This document shows, piece by piece, positions 8,886 to 18,011 of a stretch of DNA of 64,000 nt. The notes beneath the pieces were generated by a model. The model had not been told where the DNA came from, ran no database searches, and worked only from the letters and a program-made list of their open reading frames with translations. The stretch spans positions 248,001 through 312,000 of the forward strand of contig JAJFKB010000011.1 of NCBI GenBank assembly GCA_021773395.1. The letters run 5' to 3'. The position numbers and the translations under genes were made by a program. The first letter of the stretch is position 1, and each line of letters starts with the position of its first letter. Source of the DNA: Gammaproteobacteria bacterium (GTDB taxonomy: Bacteria > Pseudomonadota > Gammaproteobacteria > Pseudomonadales > IMCC2047).

Positions 8886-9469
8886 AGACTAACGCATCCC
8901 GGAAATACAAAGGGTGTCATACGCTACAACCCATCCTTAACATTAGATAGGAATTTACAAGATAGGTGCTTACAAGATAGACAGTTGCAAGATAAGCACT
9001 CAGGTTTCCACTAAGAAAGGTTAAAAAAACCAACACCGTTTAGCTACATTTGGAGACTGACTACCAGCCCCTATTCAGACTAAATGGAATGGCTAATTAT
9101 ATCCTTTGACGAAATGGGTGTTCTCCTCTTCAAACCTGGTTTTATGGCGCATGGAAGCAAAATTGTTATAGCCAATCAACATTTTCTTTGCCTTACCACG
9201 ATGATAGAAGGTCGGATGAGGATCCTCTATGCTTTTTTTAGTACTGCTTTTGGTATTTCTTTGATTCTGGAGAAATAAGTGCATGACGACTCCTCTTAAA
9301 CTCGAAAAAATAAACCAGGCACCTTAAAATAGTATTAGTCAAAAACTTCTTAAACGCCAGAAAAATAAGCAGTTAGCCAATATATTTTAACTATTTATTT
9401 CAATTATCGTCTAAAGCACTGTAATTATACGTTATTTGCCAATCAATTTTCACCCACTTATTAGCAAAT
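8886..9469. other. Non-coding stretch, 584 bp
   Basis: AT-rich, with no gene I can support. Overlapping short frames on both strands at 9084-9284 have no ribosome binding sites or family resemblance. A small tandem repeat lies at 8954-8995, listed separately. Confidence 0.5.
8954..8995. repeat. Three short tandem repeats TTRCAAGATAR
   Basis: The 11-mer TTACAAGATAG occurs at 8954-8964 and 8970-8980, followed by the variant TTGCAAGATAA at 8985-8995. Spacing is 15-16 bp. Function unknown; it could be a slipped repeat or protein-binding sites. Confidence 0.6.
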
Positions 9470-9934
9470 TCAAATCATCGACTGCTGGTAGTTTTCTATT
9501 CCAACCTTATCTATTAACCCTAACTGCGTCTCCAGCCAATCTATATGCTCTTCTTCGCTTTCGAGAATTGCTTCAAATAACTCTCTGGATACGTACTCAG
9601 AAATGGATTCACAGTATTCAATCGCTTCGCGCAATAAAGGAACAGCCTCCATCTCCAGCTTGAGGTCGCATCCCAACATTTCCTTGGTATTCTGACCAAT
9701 GTAAAGCTTACCCAGGTCCTGCAAATTCGGCAGACCTTCCAGGAAAAGTATTCGCTTGATTAACTCATCAGCATGCTTCATTTCGTCAATGGATTCGTGA
9801 TACTCATGATCATTGAGTTTCTCCAACCCCCAGTCCTTATACATGCGCGCATGCAGAAAATACTGATTAATGGCCGTCAATTCGTTTCTTAGCGCTTTAT
9901 TTAGATACTCAATAACTTTTTTGTCGCCTTTCAT
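9470..9934 (-). CDS. bfr: Bacterioferritin
   Basis: The 154-residue protein is a full-length bacterioferritin: ferroxidase-type residues E18, E51 and H54 (NELTAIN, DEMKHAD), the heme-axial methionine M52, and the later [12 protein letters not shown] helix. It oxidises Fe(II) and stores Fe(III) in a 24-mer with interface heme. The start at 9934 is chosen because GGAG sits 6-8 bp before it and homologues begin MKGDK; an upstream in-frame ATG adds 19 residues without a family match. bfd is adjacent upstream. Confidence 0.93.
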   Translation of the reverse strand: MKGDKKVIEYLNKALRNELTAINQYFLHARMYKDWGLEKLNDHEYHESIDEMKHADELIKRILFLEGLPNLQDLGKLYIGQNTKEMLGCDLKLEMEAVPLLREAIEYCESISEYVSRELFEAILESEEEHIDWLETQLGLIDKVGIENYQQSMI

Positions 9935-10066
9935 CGTAATCTCCTTACAGCTAAATAAATGAAGAACAGATAAAGTGTACCGCTGGGGCACTTTAAATAG
10001 AATAGAATCCGGTTTATTTAGTAGGACGCTTATACGTTTGGTAGGACGTTTATAACTGGAAAATTC

Positions 10067-10267
10067 TTAGGCTGCCTGGTAGGCCAATGAGAAATTATCC
10101 GCTGTATGACGGTAATCGTTAATCAATTCCTTGGTTGCTGCACAACAACTTCCGCACTGGGATCCTACACCCAACCGTTTATTTAGATCTTTTAGGTTAC
10201 GGGCGCCCTGATCCAGCTCCTGAATAATATCCTGATCAGTGATACCCTTACAAAGACAGACGTACAT
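10067..10267 (-). CDS. bfd: Bacterioferritin-associated ferredoxin
   Basis: The 66-residue [2Fe-2S] protein has the Bfd ligand set C4, C6, C38 and C41 (MYVCLCKGIT, SQCGSCC). Bfd reduces the bacterioferritin heme to release stored iron. The start at 10267 follows a GAGGGA ribosome site. An upstream in-frame ATG at 10327 lies inside the Fur-like operator and is unlikely. It is upstream of bfr on the same strand with a 132-bp gap, so the two may have separate promoters. Confidence 0.92.
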   Translation of the reverse strand: MYVCLCKGITDQDIIQELDQGARNLKDLNKRLGVGSQCGSCCAATKELINDYRHTADNFSLAYQAA

Positions 10268-10306
10268 CTTACTTCCCTCTATTGGATGGCGACAATCAAC
10301 AATAAA

Positions 10307-10325
10307 GCGAATGATAACGATTCCC
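10307..10325 (-). promoter_or_regulatory. Fur box upstream of bfd
   Basis: On the minus strand GGGAATCGTTATCATTCGC matches 12 of 19 positions of the Fur consensus, including the core ATCATT. It lies about 40 bp upstream of the bfd start, consistent with induction of bfd under iron starvation. Confidence 0.6.
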
Positions 10326-10343
10326 ATTTAGATTGTAAAGAGG

Positions 10344-11741
10344 TTATTGTACTCCCGGAAGATATATTTCCACCTCCAGTCCGGCCCCTTCCGCGTTCTT
10401 TGCCACTATACTGCCACCATGCAGCTGGATTGCCCGTTTAGCGATTGCCAACCCCAAACCATAACCGCCGCTAGTTCGGTCTCGCGCATCAGCCTCCCGA
10501 TAAAAGGGCTCAAATAAGTGGCTCAGCGCGTCCTCTGATACCCCTGGCCCAAAGTCGCGAACACAAATCTTCACCACAGAATCAGCTCGCTTGGTCACAC
10601 TGATTTCCACGCTAGAGTTTTCCGGCGTATAGAGAATTGCATTTCTCACCACGTTTTCCAGTGCGCTGTGTAACAGCTCCGGATCCGCTGCCAGCGTGCC
10701 GCAAGTGCTTTTAGTCAATCGTACCTTTTTTCCCTGTGATCCCGCCTCAAAGCCCGCATCTTCTGCTATTTGTTGAACCAGCCCTTCAATCTCTACCTCT
10801 TCCTTTACCAACTTCGAACCATTGGTACTTAATCTAACCAAGGACAAAACCTGACCAATAAGCTCGTCCAAACGGTTGGCTTCCTTTTCAATGCGGTCAT
10901 GCTCTTTTTTACCTGAGTCTCCCACCGATTTACGTGCCAGCTCCAAAGCCACCTGCAATCTCGCCAGGGGCGAGCGCAACTCATGGGACACATCACGCAG
11001 CATGCGCTTTTGCGCGGACATAAGTTCTTCAATATGCTCCGCCATCCGATCAAATTCGCGCCCCAGCTCCCCTATCTCATCTTTCCTGAGCGCGACTTCA
11101 GGCGCCACTCTGGAACTTAGATCACCACTGGAAATCTGTTGGGTCGCTCTCTGCAACTGGCGAATCGGCGATGTAATATTACGTGCCAGCCAATAACTGA
11201 TCAAACCCGTCACGACTATCGCTAAAAGGAAGATGCCCCCCCTTAAAGATTCTGGCCCCGAGTGCCAAAACCCAGGTCGGCCCCCAGGCTGGGGATGCGC
11301 GGACATTCTCACATACCTATAGCGGCCGCCATCACTGGCCGTCACCATCTGTACAACACCATGTCGACGTTTCTGGTTCATTCCCGGTTTGTCTGGGTCA
11401 TCTTGCAGCAGTCTCACCACTGGCGGGGGAAGGGGCCGACCCAGCACATCTTCCCCCTGACTATTCACAAGAAATGTAAGTCTGCCATTTAACCTGTGGT
11501 GCTGCTTCAGCCATCTTCTTAGGGCTTTAGAACCTCCTGTCTCATAAAGCGAAATTGCGGTAGACGCCTGGTGACTATCAATCAATTGCCGCCGACTTTT
11601 GACATGGTCACGATCCATTAACAGGCCTACGGTAAAAGTCGTCACCGCCATAATCAGAATCATGGAAGTCCAGATGGACAGGAATATCTTCCAGAATATG
11701 GCATTCGGCTTAATTCGACTGAGAAATCCTTTCATTAACAT
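10344..11741 (-). CDS. cpxA: CpxA-type envelope-stress sensor histidine kinase
   Basis: The 465-residue protein has a first transmembrane helix (about 19-42), a periplasmic domain (about 43-165), a second helix (about 166-186), a HAMP domain (about 187-240), a HisKA dimerisation domain with phospho-acceptor H253 (RDVSHELRSPLARLQ), and an HATPase domain with the N box (NVVRNAILYT) and G boxes (DFGPGV, GGYGLGLAI). It is encoded directly after cpxR. Periplasmic sensing of envelope stress leads to phosphorylation of CpxR. The CpxA assignment rests on pairing with CpxR, the nearby CpxR box and the divergent CpxP homologue. Confidence 0.88.
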   Translation of the reverse strand: MLMKGFLSRIKPNAIFWKIFLSIWTSMILIMAVTTFTVGLLMDRDHVKSRRQLIDSHQASTAISLYETGGSKALRRWLKQHHRLNGRLTFLVNSQGEDVLGRPLPPPVVRLLQDDPDKPGMNQKRRHGVVQMVTASDGGRYRYVRMSAHPQPGGRPGFWHSGPESLRGGIFLLAIVVTGLISYWLARNITSPIRQLQRATQQISSGDLSSRVAPEVALRKDEIGELGREFDRMAEHIEELMSAQKRMLRDVSHELRSPLARLQVALELARKSVGDSGKKEHDRIEKEANRLDELIGQVLSLVRLSTNGSKLVKEEVEIEGLVQQIAEDAGFEAGSQGKKVRLTKSTCGTLAADPELLHSALENVVRNAILYTPENSSVEISVTKRADSVVKICVRDFGPGVSEDALSHLFEPFYREADARDRTSGGYGLGLAIAKRAIQLHGGSIVAKNAEGAGLEVEIYLPGVQ

Positions 11742-12452
11742 TTACCCGGATTGCTTTTCTGAGGTGGGCAGAATGTAAATATAGCCCGCACCACGAACCG
11801 TTTTTATACGAGACTCTCCATCCGGGTAGGCACCAAGCTTCTTGCGTATATTACTGACATGCATATCCATACTTCGGTCATACTGAGTAAGTTTTCGTTC
11901 CAGAACTACTTCCGTCAGCTCCTTTTTACTGACCACTTCACCCGCTCGGGATAATAATTCCCTGAGCACATTAAATTCAGTCCCGGTCAAATTGACCGTC
12001 ACGTTATTGCACAATATTTTTCGTGAGGCGGGCTGCAATTCTATATCGACTACCTTTAATGGGGTCTCAACAGAAACGCCCTTCACCTGGGTACTGGATC
12101 GACGCAATACAGCGCGAATTCGTGCCACTAATTCTCTTGGATTACAGGGCTTTGGCAGGTAATCATCTGCACCCATCTCCAAACCGACAATTCTATCGAC
12201 ATCATCTCCTCTCGCAGTCAACATCAGAACCGGTGTTTGATGCTGTTTTCTGACCTCACGCAAAGCCTCGAAACCATTCATTTTAGGCATCATGACATCC
12301 AGTATCATTAGTTCATAATCACCCGTAAGAATTTGCTGTACCGCTGCATCTCCGTCATGAACGGCATCCACAGTAAAACCTTCCGTACTCAGATACTCGG
12401 TCAATAATTCACACCATTCAATATCGTCATCTGCCAGCAAGAGTGCCGTCAT
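11742..12452 (-). CDS. cpxR: CpxR response regulator
   Basis: The 236-residue OmpR-family regulator has acidic pocket DDD (8-10), phospho-acceptor D52 (MILDVMMPKMNG) and conserved lysine in DDYLPKP. A winged-helix C-terminus (RSMDMHVSNIRKKLG) follows. It abuts cpxA and is divergent from a CpxP/Spy homologue with a perfect CpxR box between them, which strongly supports the identity and autoregulation. Confidence 0.9.
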   Translation of the reverse strand: MTALLLADDDIEWCELLTEYLSTEGFTVDAVHDGDAAVQQILTGDYELMILDVMMPKMNGFEALREVRKQHQTPVLMLTARGDDVDRIVGLEMGADDYLPKPCNPRELVARIRAVLRRSSTQVKGVSVETPLKVVDIELQPASRKILCNNVTVNLTGTEFNVLRELLSRAGEVVSKKELTEVVLERKLTQYDRSMDMHVSNIRKKLGAYPDGESRIKTVRGAGYIYILPTSEKQSG

Positions 12453-12515
12453 ACCTGATCACCTGTCTTGTTACAAAGATGATTTAAGCCGTTTCATGAA
12501 TCAATGAAAAGATTA

Positions 12516-12530
12516 TTTACACAACTTTAC
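12516..12530. promoter_or_regulatory. CpxR box
   Basis: TTTAC-ACAAC-TTTAC is the exact reverse complement of the CpxR consensus GTAAA-N5-GTAAA. It sits in the 165-bp cpxR-cpxP divergent intergenic region, 64 bp from the cpxR start and about 88 bp from the cpxP-like start, so it could control both directions. Confidence 0.88.
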
Positions 12531-12617
12531 ACTGCCTTGACCCAACTTTGCATTGCGATCATTAAACTATCTCCTCATCAATGTTCGACTTTTTAAACAT
12601 CAATGGAGCATCACACA

Positions 12618-13097
12618 ATGAAAAAAATCGGCTATTTAAGTACTTTATCCATCCTGGCTATCAGCTTGCTAATAGTTAACCCCGCTTCTGCTCACTCAGG
12701 TGGCAAGGGATTTGACTCTGAACGCCCCCAGGGTCAAGGCATGTTTCGAGACAAGCACCATCGAGGAGGTCCACTGGGATATGTGAAGCACATAATGAGA
12801 GACCTCGATTTGTCTGACGAACAGAAAGAGCAAATCGATCATATTGTAGAGAACGCTCAACCGGCAATGAGCGAAACCATCGAAGAGATGCGGCTACAAC
12901 GCCAAAAAATACATGCACTAGTCAGTGCTGAGACTTTTGATCGGGAGCAAATTGAAGCTGCCGCCGAAGCCCAGAGCCAGCTTATGAAACGAATGATCGT
13001 TGAAGGTGCCGAGATCAAAGCCAGTATTTTTGAAATCCTGACATCTGAACAACGCGACCAGATTCGCCAGAAAATGGAAAAACGCAGAGGTTTTTAA
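12618..13097 (+). CDS. cpxP: CpxP/Spy-family periplasmic chaperone
   Basis: The 159-residue protein has a signal peptide (about 1-25, cut after ASA) and a helical mature part with two LTxxQ-type motifs: LDLSDEQKEQI and LTSEQRDQI. These define the CpxP/Spy fold, a periplasmic chaperone and, for CpxP, inhibitor of CpxA. The start at 12618 is chosen because it begins the signal peptide (MKKIGYLS) and has GGAG upstream; an in-frame ATG at 12603 adds 5 residues. It is divergent from cpxR. Confidence 0.85.
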   Translation: MKKIGYLSTLSILAISLLIVNPASAHSGGKGFDSERPQGQGMFRDKHHRGGPLGYVKHIMRDLDLSDEQKEQIDHIVENAQPAMSETIEEMRLQRQKIHALVSAETFDREQIEAAAEAQSQLMKRMIVEGAEIKASIFEILTSEQRDQIRQKMEKRRGF

Positions 13098-13106
13098 TAT
13101 TCGGAT

Positions 13107-13130
13107 GGGCGCTCTTTTCTAAGAGCGCCC
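13107..13130 (+). terminator. Hairpin after cpxP
   Basis: A 10-bp perfect stem GGGCGCTCTT (13107-13116) / AAGAGCGCCC (13121-13130) with a 4-nt loop lies 10 bp after the cpxP stop. There is no T run, so it may stabilise the transcript end or terminate weakly. Confidence 0.55.
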
Positions 13131-13169
13131 CACTCAATCAAACCCAAAGACTGCCTATGGAGTCACTTC

Positions 13170-13646
13170 GTGATCAATTTTCCTTTTTCATTTCTAGATA
13201 TTCGTTTGACGACCATTATTATTTCACTAACTACAATACTGAGCTGTTCAAGTAACCCTCCCAAAAAAATGCACGCAAAACCAGATTTTAGTGAGTCGTT
13301 TGCGACAGAAATTACCGCGGATGGCACGAAGCTTTTTACTTACCGGATCGAAATATCGAGACCTCATGGCTCCGAAAGGCCACCTAAGCAAAAGAGAAAA
13401 GGAGGTAAACCTGACCGATCCAGAGATCAACCAGGCGTTTCTGGCCAGAAGAAAAGGAGTCTACAAAACCTCGAGAAAAGACTGGACTCAGGTTTAAACA
13501 GTAAATTGGAGCAATCACAGTTTTGCCTCAAAGGGCACCTGGTCCTGGATCGCTATATTGGCAATGCTACGGCCCTGATAAGAGGCGAATGTCGTGAGGG
13601 TGCAAACGATAGCGAAAGCACTGATACTTTATCGCAGCATAACTAA
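13170..13646 (+). CDS. Putative lipoprotein, unknown function
   Basis: The 158-residue product has an N-terminal hydrophobic segment ending in a lipobox-like ILSC (cysteine near residue 26), so it may be an outer-membrane lipoprotein. The middle is rich in basic and polar residues (RPPKQKRKGGKPDRSRDQ) and looks disordered. The last third, with two cysteines (FCLKGH, GECREG), may be folded. I recognise no family. It is on the same strand as cpxP and sixA, but with a hairpin between it and cpxP. Confidence 0.55.
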   Translation: MINFPFSFLDIRLTTIIISLTTILSCSSNPPKKMHAKPDFSESFATEITADGTKLFTYRIEISRPHGSERPPKQKRKGGKPDRSRDQPGVSGQKKRSLQNLEKRLDSGLNSKLEQSQFCLKGHLVLDRYIGNATALIRGECREGANDSESTDTLSQHN

Positions 13647-13727
13647 CCGAACATATCAGCGGTCGTCTCTATTTGCTAAACTGCTGAAAAGTCGACCCTA
13701 TTGTAGAGCATCACTCTCCAACTCATT

Positions 13728-14228
13728 ATGAAAAGACTAACCCTTATCCGCCACGCTAACTCCGCTCAGACAATCGGGCAATCCGACTTTGACCGCACCC
13801 TCAGCGAAACAGGAAATCAGGAGGCTTTATTAATGGGGCAGTGGCTTAAAACAAATCAGGTCACTTTTGATCAGGTTTATTGCAGCGCTGCCCAACGTGC
13901 CATGGAAACAGCTAAAACACTGTGCCTTGCAATGGACTACCCAAAGCACAAAATTATTACCAAACTAGAACTTTACGATTTTGATATGAATTCGATTTAT
14001 CATTATATTGAGGCGATCGATGATCGCTACCACAATGTTGCAATCATTGGGCATAACCCGGCCTTGAGTGATTTGTCTGCTTATCTGTGCTCATCCTTTG
14101 CCAGAAATTTGCCTACCTGCTCGATCATACAGTTTGATCTGGATATTTCTGAGTGGGTTCAGATCAGTGCCCTCTGTGCAAAGCTGAGTTTCTTTAAACA
14201 CCCAGGGAACCTGTTAACAAACGAATAG
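13728..14228 (+). CDS. sixA: SixA-like phosphohistidine phosphatase
   Basis: The 166-residue histidine-phosphatase-superfamily protein carries the RHANSA form of the catalytic motif (R8, H9), typical of the SixA branch instead of RHG. The second histidine motif IIGHNPALSDL is in the middle. SixA dephosphorylates phosphohistidine proteins such as ArcB or the nitrogen PTS NPr. Family placement is confident; substrate is not. Confidence 0.82.
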   Translation: MKRLTLIRHANSAQTIGQSDFDRTLSETGNQEALLMGQWLKTNQVTFDQVYCSAAQRAMETAKTLCLAMDYPKHKIITKLELYDFDMNSIYHYIEAIDDRYHNVAIIGHNPALSDLSAYLCSSFARNLPTCSIIQFDLDISEWVQISALCAKLSFFKHPGNLLTNE

Positions 14229-14299
14229 TTCATCACTCCTCCAGCGCAGCTTTAGCCAAATACTGATTTCGATCAAGGAAAGGGTAACTCCAATACAAT

Positions 14300-14318
14300 C
14301 TAATTGATAATCATTTGC
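14300..14318. promoter_or_regulatory. Fur box upstream of the TonB receptor
   Basis: CTAATTGATAATCATTTGC matches the Fur 19-mer at 13 positions with an unbroken 10-bp core GATAATCATT, about 90 bp before the receptor start. It implies iron-repressed expression. Confidence 0.75.
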
Positions 14319-14405
14319 ATTCGCATTAATATACCCATCCTATTTTGACCTTGCCGGAATATCGAGCATCCGGCGGATTTCATTTATAAGTTGGAGTATT
14401 GAGCA

Positions 14406-16559
14406 ATGATCTACAAACTGATGTTGGCAGGTGCGGTTATTCTGGCCAACCAGGCATTAGCCAGCAATGAACGTCTGGAAGAAGTCACCATTATCGGAAG
14501 CCCGGAAGACGCCAAGAACCTGCCGGGATCTGCATACGTGGTCAGTGAAACGGAGCTGGAAAAATTTCAATACACGGATATCAATCGCATGGTACGTCAG
14601 GTTCCTGGTGTCTATTTGCAGGAAGAAGACGGCTTTGGGTTACGACCTAATATCGGTATTCGTGGTACCGGCTCAGAGCGTTCCGACAAAATAACACTGC
14701 TGGAAGATGGTGTATTGATTGCTCCAGCGCCCTACGCGGCACCCGCCGCATACTACTTCCCTACAGCCGGTCGAATGAGCAGCGTCGAAGTTTTGAAAGG
14801 TGCAAGCATTCTGCATCAGGGACCGGCTACCGTCGGCGGAATTATCAATTTGATCTCCACCCGTATTCCGGATCAGTCCAGCGGCGCTGTCAGTCTTGAA
14901 GCTGGTGAATATGGTAGTTACCGGGTTAGCGCCCATTACGGTAGCAGTGCTGAAAACTGGGGCTGGCTGGTAGAATCTCACCAACAGGAAAGCGAGGGAT
15001 TTAAGAATATTGATAACAGCAGTAAAGACAGTGGCTTTGATATTGAAGACTATGTCATTAAAGCGCGGCTTAACACAAACAGCGATGCCAATGTTTATCA
15101 ACAACTCGATTTTAAGTTTCAGTATTCTGAAGAGCTCTCCGACGAAACCTATGTCGGGCTGACAGATGCTGATTTCAGTCAGAATGAAAACCGCCGCTAT
15201 GGTTTAACCGAACTGGATCAAATGCAAAACCGACATTCGGGAGCTAATTTAAGGCACACAGCACGTTTTAATGAAACCCTGAGTCTCACAACAACCGCAT
15301 ACTACAATCGTTTCAAGAGAGACTGGTTTAAAGTAGACAAGGTTAACGGCACCGGTTTTAACAATGTGATCAGCGCCGCAAATGGCGGTGACGCACTGGC
15401 ACAATCCATTCTGGATGGATTGACAGACACCGAAGTCAAAATAAAGCACAACAATCGAGAGTATTTGAGTAAAGGCCTACAGTTTGTCGCCGAGTGGTTG
15501 ATCAAAGATCATCAATTGGAAGCAGGTATTCGTTACCACGAAGACGATGTCGACCGATTCCAACCGACAGAAGTTTTTCAACAAACAAATGGGAAGTTGG
15601 TTTTTGATCAGGTAAATGCGCCAAGCTCGAGTAATAATCGTGTCGAGCAGGCCGAGGCCGTTTCGCTGCACCTGATGGATCAATGGCAGGTAAATGACGC
15701 ACTTGAGTTAACCCTGGGGGTGCGCCACGAAGACATTGAAACCCAACAAAAAAGATACTCAGACCCGATTCGGACATCCAGTGCCGTAACAGCCAAAAAT
15801 CAGGTTAACGAAACACTGTGGAGCCTGGGCGCCACTTATGATCTAAATGATCAATGGCAGCTACTGGCTGGTGTACACTCCGGGTTTGCGCCAGCTTCTG
15901 CAGGCTCAATGGAAAATGTCGACCCGGAAAAAAGCACCAATTATGAAGCAGGATTTCGTTTTCAAAACGACCGACTAAATGCCTCCATGATCGCCTTTTA
16001 TAGCGACTATGAGAGCACCGTACTAAATTGCTCTGCGGCCTTTCCCTGTGGCGACCAGACCAGTGGTTCACAAAGCCTGGGGCAATCTGAAATTAAAGGC
16101 CTTGAACTGACACTTAACGCCAACCTTTACTCAGGCAGCCGCTTTAACTTGCCACTGACCGTAAGTTATACCTATACCGATGCCGAAATAACGAATGCGG
16201 ATGATAATGGCTCTTTACAGGATGGTGATGTGCTTCGCTACGTACCGGAGAATGTGCTCAATGCTCAGCTTGGTCTGGAAATGCATTCCGGTTGGAATAC
16301 CTATTTGAGCGCCAGTTATATCGATGCAATGTGCCATGATAATAGCTGTGATCGCTCTGGAGTAGATAGCACTTTAGTGGAAACCGATGATTTGCTGGTG
16401 TTCGACCTGGTTAGCCAGTACCCACTCAATGAAATGACCTCCGTGTATTTTAAAATAGATAACCTGCTAGACGATCAAAAAGTTGTTGCTCGCAGCCCTG
16501 GAGGCGTGCGCCCCAACAAACTCAGAACGGCTATTGTTGGCGTCAAATTCAGTTTTTAA
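14406..16559 (+). CDS. TonB-dependent outer-membrane receptor, FecA-like
   Basis: The 717-residue protein has a signal peptide (about 1-19, ends ALAS), a TonB-box-like stretch (EEVTIIGS), a plug domain (about 35-155: LPGSAYVVSETELEKF, VPGVYLQEEDGFGLRPNIGIRG) and a beta barrel ending in phenylalanine (GVKFSF). The plug segment GSERSDKITLLEDG followed by APAPYAAPAAYYFP is strongly like FecA and related ferric-carboxylate receptors. No N-terminal signalling domain and no FecIR genes are nearby, so it is a transport-only receptor. A Fur box lies upstream. Confidence 0.87.
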   Translation: MIYKLMLAGAVILANQALASNERLEEVTIIGSPEDAKNLPGSAYVVSETELEKFQYTDINRMVRQVPGVYLQEEDGFGLRPNIGIRGTGSERSDKITLLEDGVLIAPAPYAAPAAYYFPTAGRMSSVEVLKGASILHQGPATVGGIINLISTRIPDQSSGAVSLEAGEYGSYRVSAHYGSSAENWGWLVESHQQESEGFKNIDNSSKDSGFDIEDYVIKARLNTNSDANVYQQLDFKFQYSEELSDETYVGLTDADFSQNENRRYGLTELDQMQNRHSGANLRHTARFNETLSLTTTAYYNRFKRDWFKVDKVNGTGFNNVISAANGGDALAQSILDGLTDTEVKIKHNNREYLSKGLQFVAEWLIKDHQLEAGIRYHEDDVDRFQPTEVFQQTNGKLVFDQVNAPSSSNNRVEQAEAVSLHLMDQWQVNDALELTLGVRHEDIETQQKRYSDPIRTSSAVTAKNQVNETLWSLGATYDLNDQWQLLAGVHSGFAPASAGSMENVDPEKSTNYEAGFRFQNDRLNASMIAFYSDYESTVLNCSAAFPCGDQTSGSQSLGQSEIKGLELTLNANLYSGSRFNLPLTVSYTYTDAEITNADDNGSLQDGDVLRYVPENVLNAQLGLEMHSGWNTYLSASYIDAMCHDNSCDRSGVDSTLVETDDLLVFDLVSQYPLNEMTSVYFKIDNLLDDQKVVARSPGGVRPNKLRTAIVGVKFSF

Positions 16560-16606
16560 CCTAGCCAGGATTTTTCACCAGGAGCCAGAATTATAACGCG
16601 GGGCTA

Positions 16607-16681
16607 TGTTGAGTTGAGCGTACTCGCGACCGCAAGTGCAGTTATTCTGGGGTGTAGGGAGCATGTGCGTTCAACTCAGCA
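16607..16681. repeat. Imperfect inverted repeat
   Basis: TGTTGAGTTGAGCG (16607-16620) pairs with CGTTCAACTCAGCA (16668-16681) with 12 of 14 matches and a 47-nt loop. There is no T run. It could be an RNA stem downstream of the receptor gene or a remnant of an inserted palindromic element. Confidence 0.55.
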
Positions 16682-16869
16682 CAGAGCTAGTTAAAAACTG
16701 GCCAGCCACATGCCGATGACAAACCGTCACCCAGGCGATTTTAGATCAAAACCAATATGCATAGAGATAGGGGCTTCAGAGCTATTTTAGGCGTACTGGT
16801 GAAATATTCAGGCTATAGAACTAGCAATAGATGGAGCCTGGCGTCTACCAGATTCCATCTATTTCAAGC

Positions 16870-16897
16870 AAAAAAAACGACCGGCATTGCCGATCGT
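16870..16897 (-). terminator. Rho-independent terminator, leftward
   Basis: On the minus strand a 9-bp stem with one mismatch (16889-16897 with 16877-16885) and a 3-nt loop is followed by eight T (complement of the A run 16870-16877). It ends the small gene and possibly the biotin operon. Confidence 0.8.
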
Positions 16898-16939
16898 AAA
16901 TTTCGAGGAGGGGAGGAAAACCCTTTGTTGCATAATTGG

Positions 16940-17185
16940 TCAGGCTTTAACATCCAGCAAAGTTCCTAAAACTTCCTCAGCCGTCGCTACCACTTTGGCG
17001 GAGGCCTGCGTCGCCAACTTTTGCTGCTGTAAATCCACCACAGACTGAGTTAAATCAATGGTTGTTTTTTGGTCTTCAGGATCTACGGTTCCCACCTGAG
17101 CGATATCAGAGGCAATTTCCTGGATATTTTCCAGTCCCCGGCTAACACCGGACAGGCCTGTCTGTATAACTGATGGTAGGTTCAT
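16940..17185 (-). CDS. Small flagellar-rod-like orphan protein downstream of bioD
   Basis: The 81-residue protein has a C-terminal half (LTQSVVDLQQQKLATQASAKV) resembling the C-terminal helix of flagellar rod/hook proteins, but no flagellar gene is nearby. It is 112 bp downstream of bioD on the same strand and ends just before a terminator. Similar small orphans occur near biotin genes in pseudomonads, from memory. Function unknown. Confidence 0.65.
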   Translation of the reverse strand: MNLPSVIQTGLSGVSRGLENIQEIASDIAQVGTVDPEDQKTTIDLTQSVVDLQQQKLATQASAKVVATAEEVLGTLLDVKA

Positions 17186-17297
17186 AATATCCTTAAATTA
17201 AGCTTAAATTTTCCTTTGGGGTAAAATAAAGTCTAGTCGAGATTTTCAAATTAGCAATTATTTAACCCTATAAAATATCAGATCCAGTGCCAGCCCA

Positions 17298-18002
17298 TTA
17301 CAAATAGCTGATTTCCAGATATGGCGCGACTTTCATAGGATCAGCATTATCGAAATAGGGCAGGTAGCCAAGAAATGGTGCATTCATCCGATCTCGCAGA
17401 GCCAGTAAATTGTCACCCATGCTAGGCATAATTTCCTCACTGGTGGTATTACCCACCCACCCCGCAATCTGCAAACCATCAGCTCTGATCGCCTCAGCGG
17501 TAAGTAGCGCATGATTAATACATCCCAGTCTCAACGCCACCACCAGAATGACCGGCGCATTCATTGCAATCGCCAGATCCGCCAACGTTTCTGAATCATT
17601 CAACGGCACTCGCCAACCACCGGCCCCCTCAATCAGAAGTACATCAGCCTTTTTTGCCACCGAGCGGCAATGTTCAGCAAGATCATCCACACTAATGTTT
17701 ATATCAGCTTCCGCGGCGGCAATATGCGGAGCGATCGCCGGCTCCAACGCTATCGGGTTGATCTCGTCGTAGGTCAGTTCGAGCGACATGTGCTCTTGTA
17801 AAAACATCGCATCTTCGTTGCGCAGCCCCTCTTCAAGCTGAACACATCCTGCAGCAACCGGTTTGATGGCTGCACTTTCCAGCCCAGCGCTATTAACCGC
17901 CTGGAGCAAAGCACTGGTAACCAGCGTCTTGCCGACCCCGGTGTCTGTACCCGTAATAAAATAGGTTCGAGTCAGTTGCTCCTTACGCTTAAAGAATCCC
18001 AT
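17298..18002 (-). CDS. bioD: Dethiobiotin synthetase
   Basis: The 234-residue ATPase has the P-loop GTDTGVGKT at 18-26, the IKPVAAGC segment that binds diaminopelargonate, and LLIEGAGGWRVPL, all diagnostic for BioD. It forms the ureido ring of dethiobiotin from DAPA, CO2 and ATP. A basic N-terminal lead (MGFFKRKEQLTR) precedes the domain. It is last in bioBFHCD, 9 bp after bioC. Confidence 0.95.
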   Translation of the reverse strand: MGFFKRKEQLTRTYFITGTDTGVGKTLVTSALLQAVNSAGLESAAIKPVAAGCVQLEEGLRNEDAMFLQEHMSLELTYDEINPIALEPAIAPHIAAAEADINISVDDLAEHCRSVAKKADVLLIEGAGGWRVPLNDSETLADLAIAMNAPVILVVALRLGCINHALLTAEAIRADGLQIAGWVGNTTSEEIMPSMGDNLLALRDRMNAPFLGYLPYFDNADPMKVAPYLEISYL

Positions 18003-18011
18003 ATTCCCCCC

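Larger units (their letters stand above)
16560..16939. other. Non-coding stretch with inverted repeat
   Basis: This holds an imperfect inverted repeat (16607-16620 with 16668-16681) and the leftward terminator at 16870-16897. A rightward open frame at 16757-16969 crosses the terminator and resembles nothing known. Confidence 0.5.

Noticed and set aside
9084-9284. Overlapping 60-residue frames on both strands
   Set aside because: Mirror frames in AT-rich DNA with no ribosome site; not protein-like in composition.
16757-16969. Rightward 70-residue frame
   Set aside because: Crosses the bio-side terminator and the end of the opposite-strand gene; no family resemblance.
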